A stretch of DNA of 64,000 nt. Origin: Neoarius graeffei. Its lineage: Eukaryota; Chordata; Actinopteri; Siluriformes; Ariidae. The DNA is taken from assembly GCF_027579695.1 (NCBI RefSeq), contig NC_083571.1, positions 36,236,943 through 36,300,942 of the forward strand. Reading direction: 5' to 3'. This document shows, piece by piece, positions 54,433 to 64,000 of this stretch. Position 1 is the stretch's first letter, and every line of letters begins with the position of its first letter. The notes beneath the pieces were generated by a model. It did not search any database. It had not been told where the DNA came from and saw nothing but the letters and a program-made list of their open reading frames with translations. The translations under genes were made by a program, and so were the position numbers.

Positions 54433-55661
54433 CAGTACATGTTTACCATGCTGTTATTTAATCAGTGATGGTACATTGTGCTTAAGCCTCGTTATTGGTG
54501 CCAACATTTCAGCTACATGTTTTAATTAGTTATCCGAAGCTGACCGTGCTGAGTTCATCGCATTCACACTCTGTGTGCTGATCTGAGTTTCCACTGATCT
54601 TCACATGTATAGTTCAAGTAAACAAGCTCACCATGCTGGGACACCAAGTGCACTTCAGTCCTCATGGGACACCAAGTGCACTTCAGTCCCAGGTTTATAT
54701 GAAAAGCTGAAAGAAGCGATAAATGGTGAAGCTGTTCAGCCTGAGGCCTGTTGCTTTTAAAGCTTTGTGTTTGCTTTGTCGCTTTGTGAGTGGCATTACT
54801 ACAGCTAGTCCATTTTCCACACTCTGGGATGGTTGTCATGCAAGAATCCCTCAGGAGCCTGAAGATAGAAGAGACGAAGTGATAGAGAGCGAGAGGGAAG
54901 GAAGCATCGCCCTGATAAACTGAGAGAAAGTCTGACTTCTAGCGGAAAATTAGGGACAGTTGTGTAATGTTCAGGGTGTGTTGTATTACAGAGGTACGTG
55001 GAATTACATAGCGGCCTTTTGGAATGAAATGGTTAATAAGTAAAAACTAATAAAAAAAATTTAAATTGTAAAGCTGCTGATATCGAGAGTACAGAAATAC
55101 TTTCAGGTATTCACAGACGTGTGATGTGGGCTCTATGTCATCTAAAAGTCTGAATCTGCTAAGACCATATTTATCTCTTAAATTAGTACAGTAATAATAC
55201 AGAAGATAGAAGTTTGCTCTTCTTTATTTTATGAATTATCATTACTGCTTTCAGCCAGTTAAATCACAATTAGTGAAGAAAGAAATACAATCTGAGTAGA
55301 AGCTATGCCTTTTCATGACCTTGTACCATAAAGCTGTATCTTTATCCCTTTTATCGGGAAACTCATTGATCGGATTAAAAAGCAGCGACTGCACCTGAAA
55401 TACGAACTCTGTCCTGAGAGAAGACAACGCTGATGTAAACAAGTTCATCACATCACGTTTGTTGATATTATTTATACTGCATTATACATATATAATGTTT
55501 TATTGCCTAAAATCTTATATATAGTCATTTAGATATACTGTACTGTATACTGTATCATGTGTTTTGTAAGATAAAACAAATTACATTCTACTGTAGGAAA
55601 ATAATCAGCAACAGAGTGGTGTGATGCAACCTGACACAAAGTGGATTCTTTAGGCTCACAT
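54433..55661. other. Intergenic, one short tandem duplication, no gene
   Basis: The phrase TGGGACACCAAGTGCACTTC is tandemly repeated around 54637-54690, about 27 bp apart. The rest is AT-rich with no transposon end or ORF of note. Confidence 0.45.
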
Positions 55662-55813
55662 CAGTGATTTGATTCTTCTGACTCAGAGTGACTCGATACA
55701 TTTGACTCACAATAGTATTTGACTCTCATCTTACATTAGTGATTATATCAGTGATTCAATTGTTTTGACTCAGAGTGACTCAATACATTTGACTCACATT
55801 AGTATTTGACTCT

Positions 55814-56193
55814 TAAGTCAAGTCAAGTCAACTTTATTGTCAAATATGCTATACATGCTCGACATACAGCACAGATGAAATTTCAGTCCTCTCTGATCCA
55901 CGGTGCAAACAGGCAAAGCAATAAATAAAAATAGAATAACTGAAATAAACAATATAAACAGTATAAACACTCTAGATGAGAAATAGACATAGACTAAACA
56001 CTCACAGGTATACACATACATACACACATACAGTCAAGGGCACTTGAGGTATAGCAGGTAAACAAGAAATAAGCAATATAAACAATAAACTAATAGCTGT
56101 TAAGGTGAGGCAGTGCAAATGAGCAAGGTAAAGTGAAATGTGCAGACCCTGAGTTCAGTGTGCGAATGAATGTTGAGAGTATATGTGTGCGTG

Positions 56194-56233
<40 letters not shown>

Positions 56234-57762
56234 GGGGGGGGGACTGTGAGGGTGACATGATGTCAGATGCTGAAGGGGGGGCAGGGAGGTGTGCAGGCAG
56301 ATTCTGTGGCAGGGGGCGGGGGGGAGGAGGGGCAGAACAGGGAGGGAGTTGAGCCTCCTGACCACCTGGTGAAAGAAACTGTCCTTGAGCCTGCTGGTTT
56401 TGGCTTGGAGACTCCGCAGTCTCCTCCCCGATGGCAGCAGGCTGAAGAGGCTGTGAGATGGGTGGGTGGGGTCACCTGCAATCCTGATGGCTTTTTGGGT
56501 GAGGCGGGAGTTATAGATATCCATAAGAGAAGGGAGAGAGACACCAATGATCCTCTCAGCTGCTCTCACGATGCGCTGCAGAGTCTTGCAGCAGGACATG
56601 GTGCAGGCGCCGTACCACATGGTGATGCAGCTGGTCAGGATGTTCTCGATGGTGCCTCCGTAGAATGTGTGCATGATGGAGGCCGGGACTCTTGCTCTCC
56701 TCAGTTTGCGGAGGAAGTACAGATGCTGTTGGGCTTTTTTGGCCAGTGATGCGGTGTTGTTGCTCCAGGACAGGTCTTCAGAGATGTGCACACCCAGAAA
56801 CTTGGTGCTGCTCACCCTCTCCACTGCAGCACCATCGATAGTTAGTGGAGCATGCTGGGTGTGCACTCTCCTGAAGTCCACAACAATCTCCTTCGTCTTC
56901 TCCACGTTCAGGCGGAGATTGTTGTCCTTGCACCACATGGCCAGGTGGCTCACCTCACTCCTGTAGGTTGTCTCATCGCCATTGTTGATGAGACCCACCA
57001 CAGTCATGTCATCCGCAAACTTAATGAAGAGGTTGGAGCTGGATGTTGGTGTGCAGTCGTGGGTCAGCAGAGTGAAGAGGAGGGGGCTCAGCACACATCC
57101 TTGGGGGGCCCCTGTGTTCAATGTGATGGTGCTGGAGGAGTTGCTGCCGACCCATACAGCCTGTGGTCTCCCCGTCAGGAAGTCCAGCAGCCAGTTGCAC
57201 AGGGAGGTGTTGAGTCCCAGCTGGTCCAGTTTATGAATGAGCTGCTGAGGAATGATTGTGTTGAATGCTGAGCTGAAGTCTATGAACAGCATTCTGACGT
57301 ACGAGTCTTTTGTCTCCAGGTGGGTGAGGGCTAAGTGGAGGGCAGTGGAGATGGCATCATCGGTCGAACAGTTGGACTGATATGCAAACTGGAAAGGGTC
57401 CAGGGTGGGGGGGAGGGCAGACTTGATATGCCACATGACTAGCCACTTAAAGCACTTCATGAGGATGGGAGTGAGTGCGACCGGGTGGTAGTCATTGAAG
57501 CAGGAGGGAGACGGCTTCTTCGGGACGGGGATGATGGTGGTGGCTTTGAGGCACGTGGGGACAACAGCCTGGCTCAACGAGATGTTGAAGATGTCTGTAA
57601 AGACATCTGTGAGCTCCTCGGCACAGTCTCTCAGGACACGACCAGGAATGTTATCAGGACCCAGGGCTTTCTGTACATTTGTCGTCCTGAGAGCTCTCCT
57701 CATGCTGTCTGGGGACAGCGTCAACACCTGGTCGCCGGGAGGTGGTGGGGTCTTCTGTGCCG
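55814..57762 (-). mobile_element. Rex1-like LINE, 5'-truncated
   Basis: Inserted in the 87 bp array with a TGACTCT duplication (55807-55813 and 57763-57769). The 3' tail on the + strand side begins TAAGTCAAGTCAAGTCAACTTTATTG, so the tail unit is TTGAC. It encodes an RT on the - strand. Confidence 0.82.
56090..57762 (-). CDS. Rex1-like LINE reverse transcriptase fragment
   Basis: The frame is open from the insertion border to 56090. Motifs: [77 protein letters not shown] (the FADD active site), [29 protein letters not shown], and [18 protein letters not shown] near the end. This is the CR1-clade Rex1/Babar type common in fish. The C-terminal extension after about residue 500 reads through (CA)n and is an artefact. 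The endonuclease is missing. Confidence 0.8.
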
Positions 57763-58200
57763 TGACTCTCATCTTACATTGGTGATTATATCAGTGATTC
57801 AATTGTTTTGACACAGAGTGACTCAATACATTTGACTCACATTAGTATTTGATTCCGATCTTACATTAGCGATTATATCACTGATTTGATTCTTTTGACC
57901 CAGAGTGACTCAATACATTTGACTCACATTAGTATTTGATTTTGACCTTACATTAGTGATTTTTTCATTGATTTGATTCTTTTGATTCAGAGTGACTCAA
58001 TACATTTGACTCGCATTAGTATTCAGCTCTGATCTTACATTAGTGATTATATCAGTGATTTGATTGCTTTGACTCAGAGTGATTTGATACATTTGACTCA
58101 CATTAGTATTTGACTCTCATCTTACATTGGTGATTATGTCAGTGATTCAATTGTTTTGACTCAGAGTGACTCAATGCATTTGACTCACATTAGTATTTGA

Positions 58201-58566
58201 TGGCACGGTGGTGTAGTGGTTAGCACTGTCGCCTCACAGCAAGAAGGGCCTGGGTTCGAGCCCAGCGGCTGATGAGGGCCTTTCTGTGTTGGGTTTGCAT
58301 GTTCTCCCCATGTCCATGTGGGTTTCCTCTGGGTGCTCTGGTTTCCCCCAAAGACATGCAGGTTAGGATAACTGGTGGCTCTAAATTGACCGTAGGTGTG
58401 AATGTGAGTGTGAATGGTTGTCTGTGTCTATGTGTCAGCCCTGCGATAACCTGGTGACTAGTCCAGGGTGTACCCTGCCTCTCGCCCATAGTCAGCTGGG
58501 ATAGGCTCCAGCTTGCCTGCGACCCTGTAGGACAGGATAAGCGGCTACAGATAATGGATGGATGGA
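58201..58566 (+). mobile_element. tRNA-derived SINE, diverged copy
   Basis: Head TGGCACGGTGGTGTAGTGG at 58201, tail GCGGCTACAGATAATGG at the right. It is more diverged than other copies and was inserted in the tandem array. Confidence 0.88.
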
Positions 58567-59132
58567 TTATTTTGGTTCCCTTTAGTAATTTAATACTTTG
58601 GGCTTACATTAGTGATTTGATTCTTTTAGTTTACAACAGCGGCTTGATTTTTTTTTTTTGGCTCATGTTAGTAATGTAATAGTTCTGGCTTACATTAGTG
58701 ATTTGATCCCTTTTTTTTTTTAGCTTAGATTAGCTCCTTACAGAAGATTTTGCCATATTCTGGATTACACACATTTTTTTCACCACTACACAAAACCCTG
58801 TGAATGTGAAGGAGTTGTTTGGAAAGAATCCTGTGAAGGCATCATCGAACACAAGGCCAATATGTCCTGCAGTTTCTGTTTCAGACAAGAGACGGAGAAA
58901 CTCTGCCCTGGTTATTAAGATAAAATTGGAGCTCCATTTAATAGCTTCATTCTGACCCACATTAGCTCGAGCAGTTTGAAGGACAGGTGTGGTTAAACGT
59001 GTGGCCTTAGGCGGGTGCGTATGTGGACGTTATTTAATCTGAATCTGATCTGAATGTTTATTGAGGACATCTACATTTAGGCCAAGGAAGATATGACTAC
59101 TGAGTGTTTGAGTTAGACCAGTAGAAGGCAAC

Positions 59133-59193
<61 letters not shown>

Positions 59194-59671
59194 CCGCACA
59201 CACACTTTTCCGATTTTCATTTGGCTGACTTTAGTGATTAAATTATTTTGGCTCAGATTGATTATTTGATTCTTTGGGCTCACTTTAGTGATTCAATTAT
59301 TTTGGCTCACTTTAGTGCCACAATTCTTAACTTCAAAGTGATTTGATTCTTTTACCTTGCATAAGTAATCTGATTTTTTTTCGCTTACATTCCTTTTTTG
59401 ATTTGATTATTTAGACTCACACTGGTGATTCAATTCTTTTGGCTCACTAATGACTTACCTTTTTTTTGGCTCGTGTAAGTTATTTGACTCTTCTAGCTTA
59501 CATTAGTGATTAGTGATTTACAATTCTTTTGACTCCCTTCAGTAGTTCAGTTCTTTTGGCTTGCTTTAATTATTTGATTGTTGTGGCTCACTTTACTGAT
59601 TTGATTCTCTGGACTTGCAATAGTGATTTGATTCTTTTTGTAACCTTTATTGATTCTTTTGGCTTGAGAAG
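58567..59671. repeat. Degenerate TTACATTAGTGATTTGATTC repeat
   Basis: Shorter, more diverged units of about 25-35 bp (CTTACATTAGTGATTTGATTC, TTTTGGCTCAC) continue the word set of the 87 bp array for another 1.1 kb. They include a (CA)n tract at about 59138-59191. The Tc1-like element at 59672 interrupts it, and the same words resume at 61276. Confidence 0.72.
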
Positions 59672-61275
59672 TACAACCCCGATTCCAAAAAAGTTGGGAC
59701 AAAGTACAAATTGTAAATAAAAACGGAATGCAATAATTTACAAATCTCAAAAACTGATATTGTATTCACAATAGAACATAGACAACATATCAAATGTCGA
59801 AAGTGAGCCATTTTGAAATTTCATGCCAAATATTGGCTCCTTTGAAATTTCATGACAACAACACATCTCAAAAAAGTTGGGACAGGGGCAATAAGAGGCT
59901 GGAAAAGTTAAAGGTACAAAAAAGGAACAGCTGGAGGACCAAATTGCAACTCATTAGGTCAACTGGCAATAGGTCATTAACATGACGATATAAAAAGAGC
60001 ATCTTGGAGTGGCAGCGGCTCTCAGAAGTAAAGATGGGAAGAGGATCACCAATCCCCCTAATTCTGCACCGACAAATAGTGGAGCAATATCAGAAAGGAG
60101 TTCAACAGTGTAAAATTGCAAAGAGTTTGAACATATCATCATCTACAGTGCATAATATCATCAAAAGATTCAGAGAATCTGGAAGAATCTCTGTGCGTAA
60201 GGGTCAAGGCCGGAAAACCATACTGGGTGCCCGTGATCTTCGGGCCCTTAGACAGCACTGCATCACATACAGGCATGCTTCTGTATTGGAAATCACAAAA
60301 TGGGCTCAGGAATATTTCCAGAGAACATTATCTGTGAACACAATTCACCATGCCATCCGCCGTTGCCAGCTAAAACTCTATAGTTCAAAGAAGAAGCCAT
60401 ATCTAAACATGATCCAGAAGCCCAGACGTCTTCTCTGGGCCAAGGCTCATTTAAAATGGACTGTGGCAAAGTGGAAAACTGTTCTGTGGTCAGACGAATC
60501 AAAATTTGAAGTTCTTTATGGAAATCAGGGACGCCGTGTCATTCAGACTAAAGAGGAGAAGGACGACCCAAGTTGTTATCAGCGCTCAGTTCAGAAGCCT
60601 GCATCTCTGATGGTATGGGGTTGCATTAGTGCGTGTGGCATGGGCAGCTTACACATCTGGAAAGACACCATCAATGCTGAAAGGTATATCCAGGTTCTAG
60701 AGCAACATATGCTCTCATCCGGACGACGTCTCTTTCAGGGAAGACCTTGCATTTTCCAACATGACAATGCCAAACCACATACTGCAATTACAGCATCATG
60801 GCTGTGTAGAAGAAGGGTCCGGGTACTGAACTGGCTAGCCTGCAGTCCAGATCTTTCACCCATAGAAAACATTTGGCGCATCATAAAATGGAAGATATGA
60901 CAAAAAAGACCTAAGACAGTTGAACAACTAGAATCCTACATTAGACAAGAATGGGTTAACATTCCTATCCCTAAACTTGAGCAACTTGTCTCCTCAGTCC
61001 CCAGACATTTACAGACTGTTGTAAAGAGAAAAGGGGATGTCTCACAGTGGTAAACATGGCCTTGTCCCAACTTTTTTGAGATGTGTTGTTGTCATGAAAT
61101 TTAAAATCACCTAATTTTTCTCTTTAAATGATGCATTTTCTCAGTTTAAACATTTGATATGTCATCTATGTTCTATTCTGAATAAAATATGGAATTTTGA
61201 AACTTCCACATCATTGCATTCCATTTTTATTTACAATTTGTACTTTGTCCCAACTTTTTTGGAATCGGGGTTGTA
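59672..61275 (+). mobile_element. Tc1-like transposon (TACAACCCCGATTCC family), copy 2
   Basis: TACAACCCCGATTCC at the left and GGAATCGGGGTTGTA at the right, exact inverse. Long sub-terminal inverted repeats. One transposase gene on the + strand. Confidence 0.92.
60034..61053 (+). pseudogene. Tc1-like transposase with a single nonsense codon
   Basis: From ATG 60034 to TAA 61051 the frame is uninterrupted for 339 codons except TGA at 60898 (codon 289). The copy at 47323 has CGA there, so this is a CpG-type transition. Motifs: [14 protein letters not shown] (HTH), [32 protein letters not shown]. All DDE residues lie upstream of the stop. The missing C-terminal 50 residues are probably needed for stability, but this is not certain. 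Confidence 0.9.
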
Positions 61276-61866
61276 ATTTAATTCTTTTGGCTGTTGCATA
61301 CCAAACTTTTTTTTTGAATTTTTTTGAATTGAATTGAATTTATTTTTTATTTTTGAACATGTATAAAAAAATGTATGTAACTATTTGTACATACAAAAGA
61401 AAGAAAACGAGAAATTAACAAAAAATAAATAAAATAACATAAAGAGCTAAGACATTACAAAACACCGCACATTGTTCGAAAAAGGAGTGGGAAGAAGTAC
61501 AATACTTATCAAAATGGCTTCCCGAGCTCCACCTATAATTACAACATTTAGACCAAGAACTTGTGATGATTCTTGTGATGATTGACAAATTAAGCTAGCA
61601 TGAACCCTTATTAATAATGTCTAAATAATGAACATGAGAAGATTCTGTCTGGTTTTTAATATGTTTGGTGTTAAACCATTTTCTTTTCTTTTTTTCTAGG
61701 TTCCTTGTTAAGGACTGGAAGTGACATGATGGGCTTCCAGCAAATGCCAGAATACTACGATCTTCAGAATCATCCCTCCAAAGGGTTTTATTCAAGCGTT
61801 CTGTGACCAGTTGGACATGTGGCATTGCTCGCTGGCTAATCTCTGACTGGTATTGTTGTGTTTCAG
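61276..61866. other. LINE-like 3' tail, AT-rich sequence and upstream part of mtus1
   Basis: 61310-61520 resembles a fish LINE 3' end (GAATTGAATTTATT, GAACATGTAT, CGAAAAAGGAGTGGGAAGAAG). 61700-61866 precedes the mtus1 exon. It contains a polypyrimidine tract and AG at 61699, and a 26-codon frame 61726-61806 that would act as an upstream ORF if transcribed. Confidence 0.4.
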
Positions 61867-63547
61867 TGGAAACATGAGTGAACTTCCTCCATCTGCTCCA
61901 ACCATGAAGCCCCAGGATAGGGTTCACCAAAGCATGTGTCTACAGTTACAGAACAACAATGATTTCCATAAGTCCTCCTCCTCCTCCTCATCATCATCAT
62001 CGTCATTGTCACCGGACTCCATGTACAGTCTTAGTAGTCTGGACGTGGAAGTGCCAGAGGGGATGATGGGAAGGAAAGCAGCTGCCAGCGAAGATGACTC
62101 AGGGATCCAGAGTCCAGATTGCAAACCCAATGACAGTGACAACTCGGTTTCCGTTTACTTAGATGCCACTGAAGAAGGCTGGCAAGCCGAATGTGATGAT
62201 CTAGATAATGTCACAATAATTCAAAATCATGAGAGTGACAATGTCTTCAGCGATGCTGGTGTTGGTGGAGAGCAAGGACGACGAGGCTCAAGTGACTCTT
62301 CGGCAACAGAGGCACAGCTGTTCTCCTCTGAGGATGAGGAGGGTGAGGATGAAGAAGAAGATTCTTTTCTGTCACTGAGGTCTGCTGATGTAGTGATGAG
62401 GAAACAAAGTGAGCCTGAGGAAGTCCAGATGCGCAGCTCAAACAAGAGGCCCACTGTGGGCCCTGTGATTGAACTCCATCAAGAGACTTTTCAGGATTCA
62501 GTGTCTCCTCCCAATGAGGAGGTCCAGATGTCAAGCTCAGCCATGAGGCCCAGTGTGGGCCTTGAGAGTGAGCTCCACCAGGAGACTTCTCAGGTGTTTT
62601 ACAATCACAAAAGCAAGATGCAGACATCAACCAAAAGGACTGATGTGGATCTTGGGAGTGAGCTTCACCGCAAGGCTCATCAGGAGTCAGTAGAGCTACA
62701 CAAAAAGAAGGAGCAGATGCAGTGGTCAAACAGGAGTCTGGATATGGCCTCTGTGAGTCAGGAGGTTCTTCAGGAGTCAATGGAGCTATACAACAAGGAG
62801 AACCAGATCAAGAGCTCAACCAAGAGGCCCAGTGTGGATCTTGTGAGTGAGATCCACCAGGAGTCTGTGCAGTCAACCATTGCTCTTTCCACTGAGAAAT
62901 TTCCATCTCAACCACCTGCAGAATTATTTCCAAATCAGACAATGTCTCCTTTGGTTTCCCAAGATGATTCTCCATGTACATCCATTCAAAACATCACAGA
63001 TCCTCCATGTTTTCCTAAAGGAAACATCTCACAAAATACCAATGATCCTTCAGATCTATCTCACACCAGGTCCCCCATGGAACCCCCTAAAATCAAATCC
63101 ACCAAAGTGGAGCTAAAACGGTTTTCTCGACTTAATCTAAAGGACATCAAACCTAAAGTCATCTCAAGGGCCACTTCCACTTCAAGATCAGTGAATACTG
63201 ATCACAGCCAATCATCTGCAGGCTGTGAGAAAAAGTCCCTAATCACTAGAAGTAGAGCAGCCAACAGGAGAGACCAAAGTGATGATGGAGTGAAGAAGAA
63301 GCGTGCATCCTCTGCTCAGGCAAGAGCAACCATGCCCATAACAATTCCAGATTCTGACAGCAAATCTACATGGCCAACAATGGCCAAAAATCAACCACCA
63401 GAGTTCCTGAGGTCAAAGGTTGACACAAATGGCTGCCATTTACAGACTGCAAGTTCGAAGCTCACTGAAACTGTGAGAGATGAAAGAGAGAGCCACGAAG
63501 AGGAAATGGTAGTAAAAGAGACTTCCAGAGATGGAGATGTGGACCCG
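61867..63547 (+). CDS. mtus1: mtus1-like large 5' coding exon
   Basis: The acceptor TTGTGTTTCAG is before 61867, the first ATG is at 61874 (a second is at 61904), and the donor CCCG|GTAAAT follows 63547. It encodes 558 codons, ending in phase 0. The product is disordered: a Ser run at residues about 35-46, DDSGIQSPDCKPNDSD, an acidic block SSEDEEGEDEEED near 155, and five imperfect 30-residue repeats at 184-333. RLNLKDIKPKVISRA near residue 425 matches the conserved basic block NFKNVKAKVMSRA of human MTUS1 as I recall it. Long MTUS1 isoforms associate with microtubules through such basic N-terminal parts, and the C-terminal coiled coil (EB1-related functions) would lie on later exons outside the window. 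The paralogue mtus2 is possible, but the neighbouring vps37a/mtmr7 favours mtus1. Confidence 0.72.
62423..62872 (+). repeat. Five imperfect ~30-codon repeats in mtus1
   Basis: The core is Q-[MI]-x-S-S-x-x-R-P-[ST]-V-x-L-x-S-E-[LI]-H-Q-E-[ST]. Examples are SSNKRPTVGPVIELHQET, SSAMRPSVGLESELHQET and SSTKRPSVDLVSEIHQES. The middle units are most diverged. Confidence 0.8.
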
Positions 63548-63787
63548 GTAAATGATTAGATTTTTTTTTTTTTTGCTTAATTGTCTCAACTGATACCTCT
63601 TTTCTACCTGGTTCTGGTGCACCAACAAATCTACAAACAGTGTAGAATCCCAGGATGCAGGAGCTGTTGTTCAGACCATACATGCTGGTCCACTGGAAAA
63701 TATCTTTGCAGCTCTGGCACCAAAATATGTCGACTCTGGTACTGGGAATCATTGACATCAAGATTTTGGGGGTGGTTTAGGGGGTAG

Positions 63788-64000
63788 AGTTATTGCCTTG
63801 CAGCTTCAGGGTTCGGTCCTGAGCTCAGGTTGCTGTCTGCGTGGAGTTTCACATCTTCTCTCCAAGTTTCCTCTGGGTTCTCCAGTTCCTCTCTCTTCCC
63901 AAAAACATTCCAAGAAGGTGACATGACTATGCTAGTTGAGAATGAGTGTGTGCAGGTTACTAGCATCACATCTCATCCATCCATCCATCCATCCATCCAT
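63788..64000 (+). mobile_element. Diverged SINE-like sequence and (ATCC)n at the window end
   Basis: TAGAGTTATTGCCTTGCAGC, GGGTTCGGTCCTGAGC and CTGCGTGGAGTTTCACATCTTCTC follow the order of the SINE head and body, but with many changes. (ATCC)n starts at about 63975. It lies in the first mtus1 intron visible here. Confidence 0.55.

Larger units (their letters stand above)
55662..58200. repeat. 87 bp tandem repeat array, interrupted by a LINE
   Basis: The unit is about 87 bp, starting CAGTGATTTGATTC and containing GACTCAGAGTGACTCAATAC, CTCACATTAGTATTTGAC and CTTACATTAGTGATTATAT. Roughly seven units are visible. The LINE 55814-57762 interrupts the second unit, and a SINE at 58201 ends the last. 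The element-free array is about 0.6 kb. Confidence 0.9.

Noticed and set aside
56267-57811. Plus-strand ORFs of 80-160 codons
   Set aside because: They are antisense shadows of the Rex1-like reverse transcriptase.
810-58566. Repeated ORFs with RFPPQSKDMQVRL and similar in many places
   Set aside because: All are translations of the SINE body and have no protein-coding role.
61924-62780. Minus-strand ORFs opposite mtus1 (72-177 codons)
   Set aside because: They are antisense shadows of the low-complexity mtus1 exon with no motif of their own.
28350-63000. Tandem arrays at 28350, 42948 and 55662 as CRISPR-like arrays
   Set aside because: Units are contiguous or diverged, with no constant repeat alternating with unique spacers, and the DNA is vertebrate.

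Overview
This window reads as vertebrate nuclear DNA, most likely from a teleost fish. Host genes are split by GT-AG introns. CA/TG microsatellites are abundant. More than half of the sequence is mobile DNA typical of ray-finned fish: Tc1-like, hAT, Kolobok-like and Crypton-like DNA elements, L2- and Rex1-like LINEs, and about a dozen copies of one tRNA-headed SINE. That SINE family, together with the density of Tc1 copies, suggests a catfish (Siluriformes). The catfish assignment is inference from recalled repeat families, not something measured here.

Host genes. (1) The 3' part of vps37a (ESCRT-I subunit) lies on the + strand in five coding exons, 11050-11994, with a probable 3'UTR exon at 15242-15680. 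Its upstream exons are outside the window or not recognisable. (2) A complete mtmr7 (myotubularin-related 3-phosphoinositide phosphatase) lies on the - strand from ATG 29583 to stop 19345. Its 14 coding exons join in phase into 648 codons, with an intact catalytic P-loop. (3) The large first coding exon of an mtus1-like microtubule-associated gene lies on the + strand at 61867-63547. vps37a and mtmr7 are convergent, the arrangement I recall for human 8p22, where MTUS1 is also nearby. vps37a acts in endosomal sorting, mtmr7 removes the 3-phosphate from endosomal phosphoinositides, and mtus1 products bind microtubules. Nothing here shows co-regulation.

Layout. 1-6283: a decayed Crypton-like tyrosine-recombinase element carrying several hAT insertions, one of them a hAT with a second hAT inside it and a SINE inside that. 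6284-9609: a degraded Tc1-like element split by a 1.15 kb insertion that carries an intact 175-codon ORF I do not recognise. 9610-15680: vps37a with hAT, fold-back and nested inverted-repeat elements in its introns. 15681-19344: a Tc1-like element with a near-intact transposase, and a SINE. 19345-29870: mtmr7, whose introns hold a degenerate minisatellite, a hAT MITE, a THAP-bearing TTAA-type transposon, a duplicated piece of exon 7 and a 1 kb G-rich array. 29871-61866: about 32 kb of intergenic repeats with no recognisable host exon. 61867-64000: the mtus1 exon and the start of its intron.

The most unusual points are the (TG)n tracts that replace the polypyrimidine tract at six or so 3' splice sites, the insertion with its own 175-codon membrane-protein ORF, the Crypton fossils, the THAP/TTAA transposon beside an mtmr7 exon, and the deep transposon nesting that can be resolved from exact target-site duplications.
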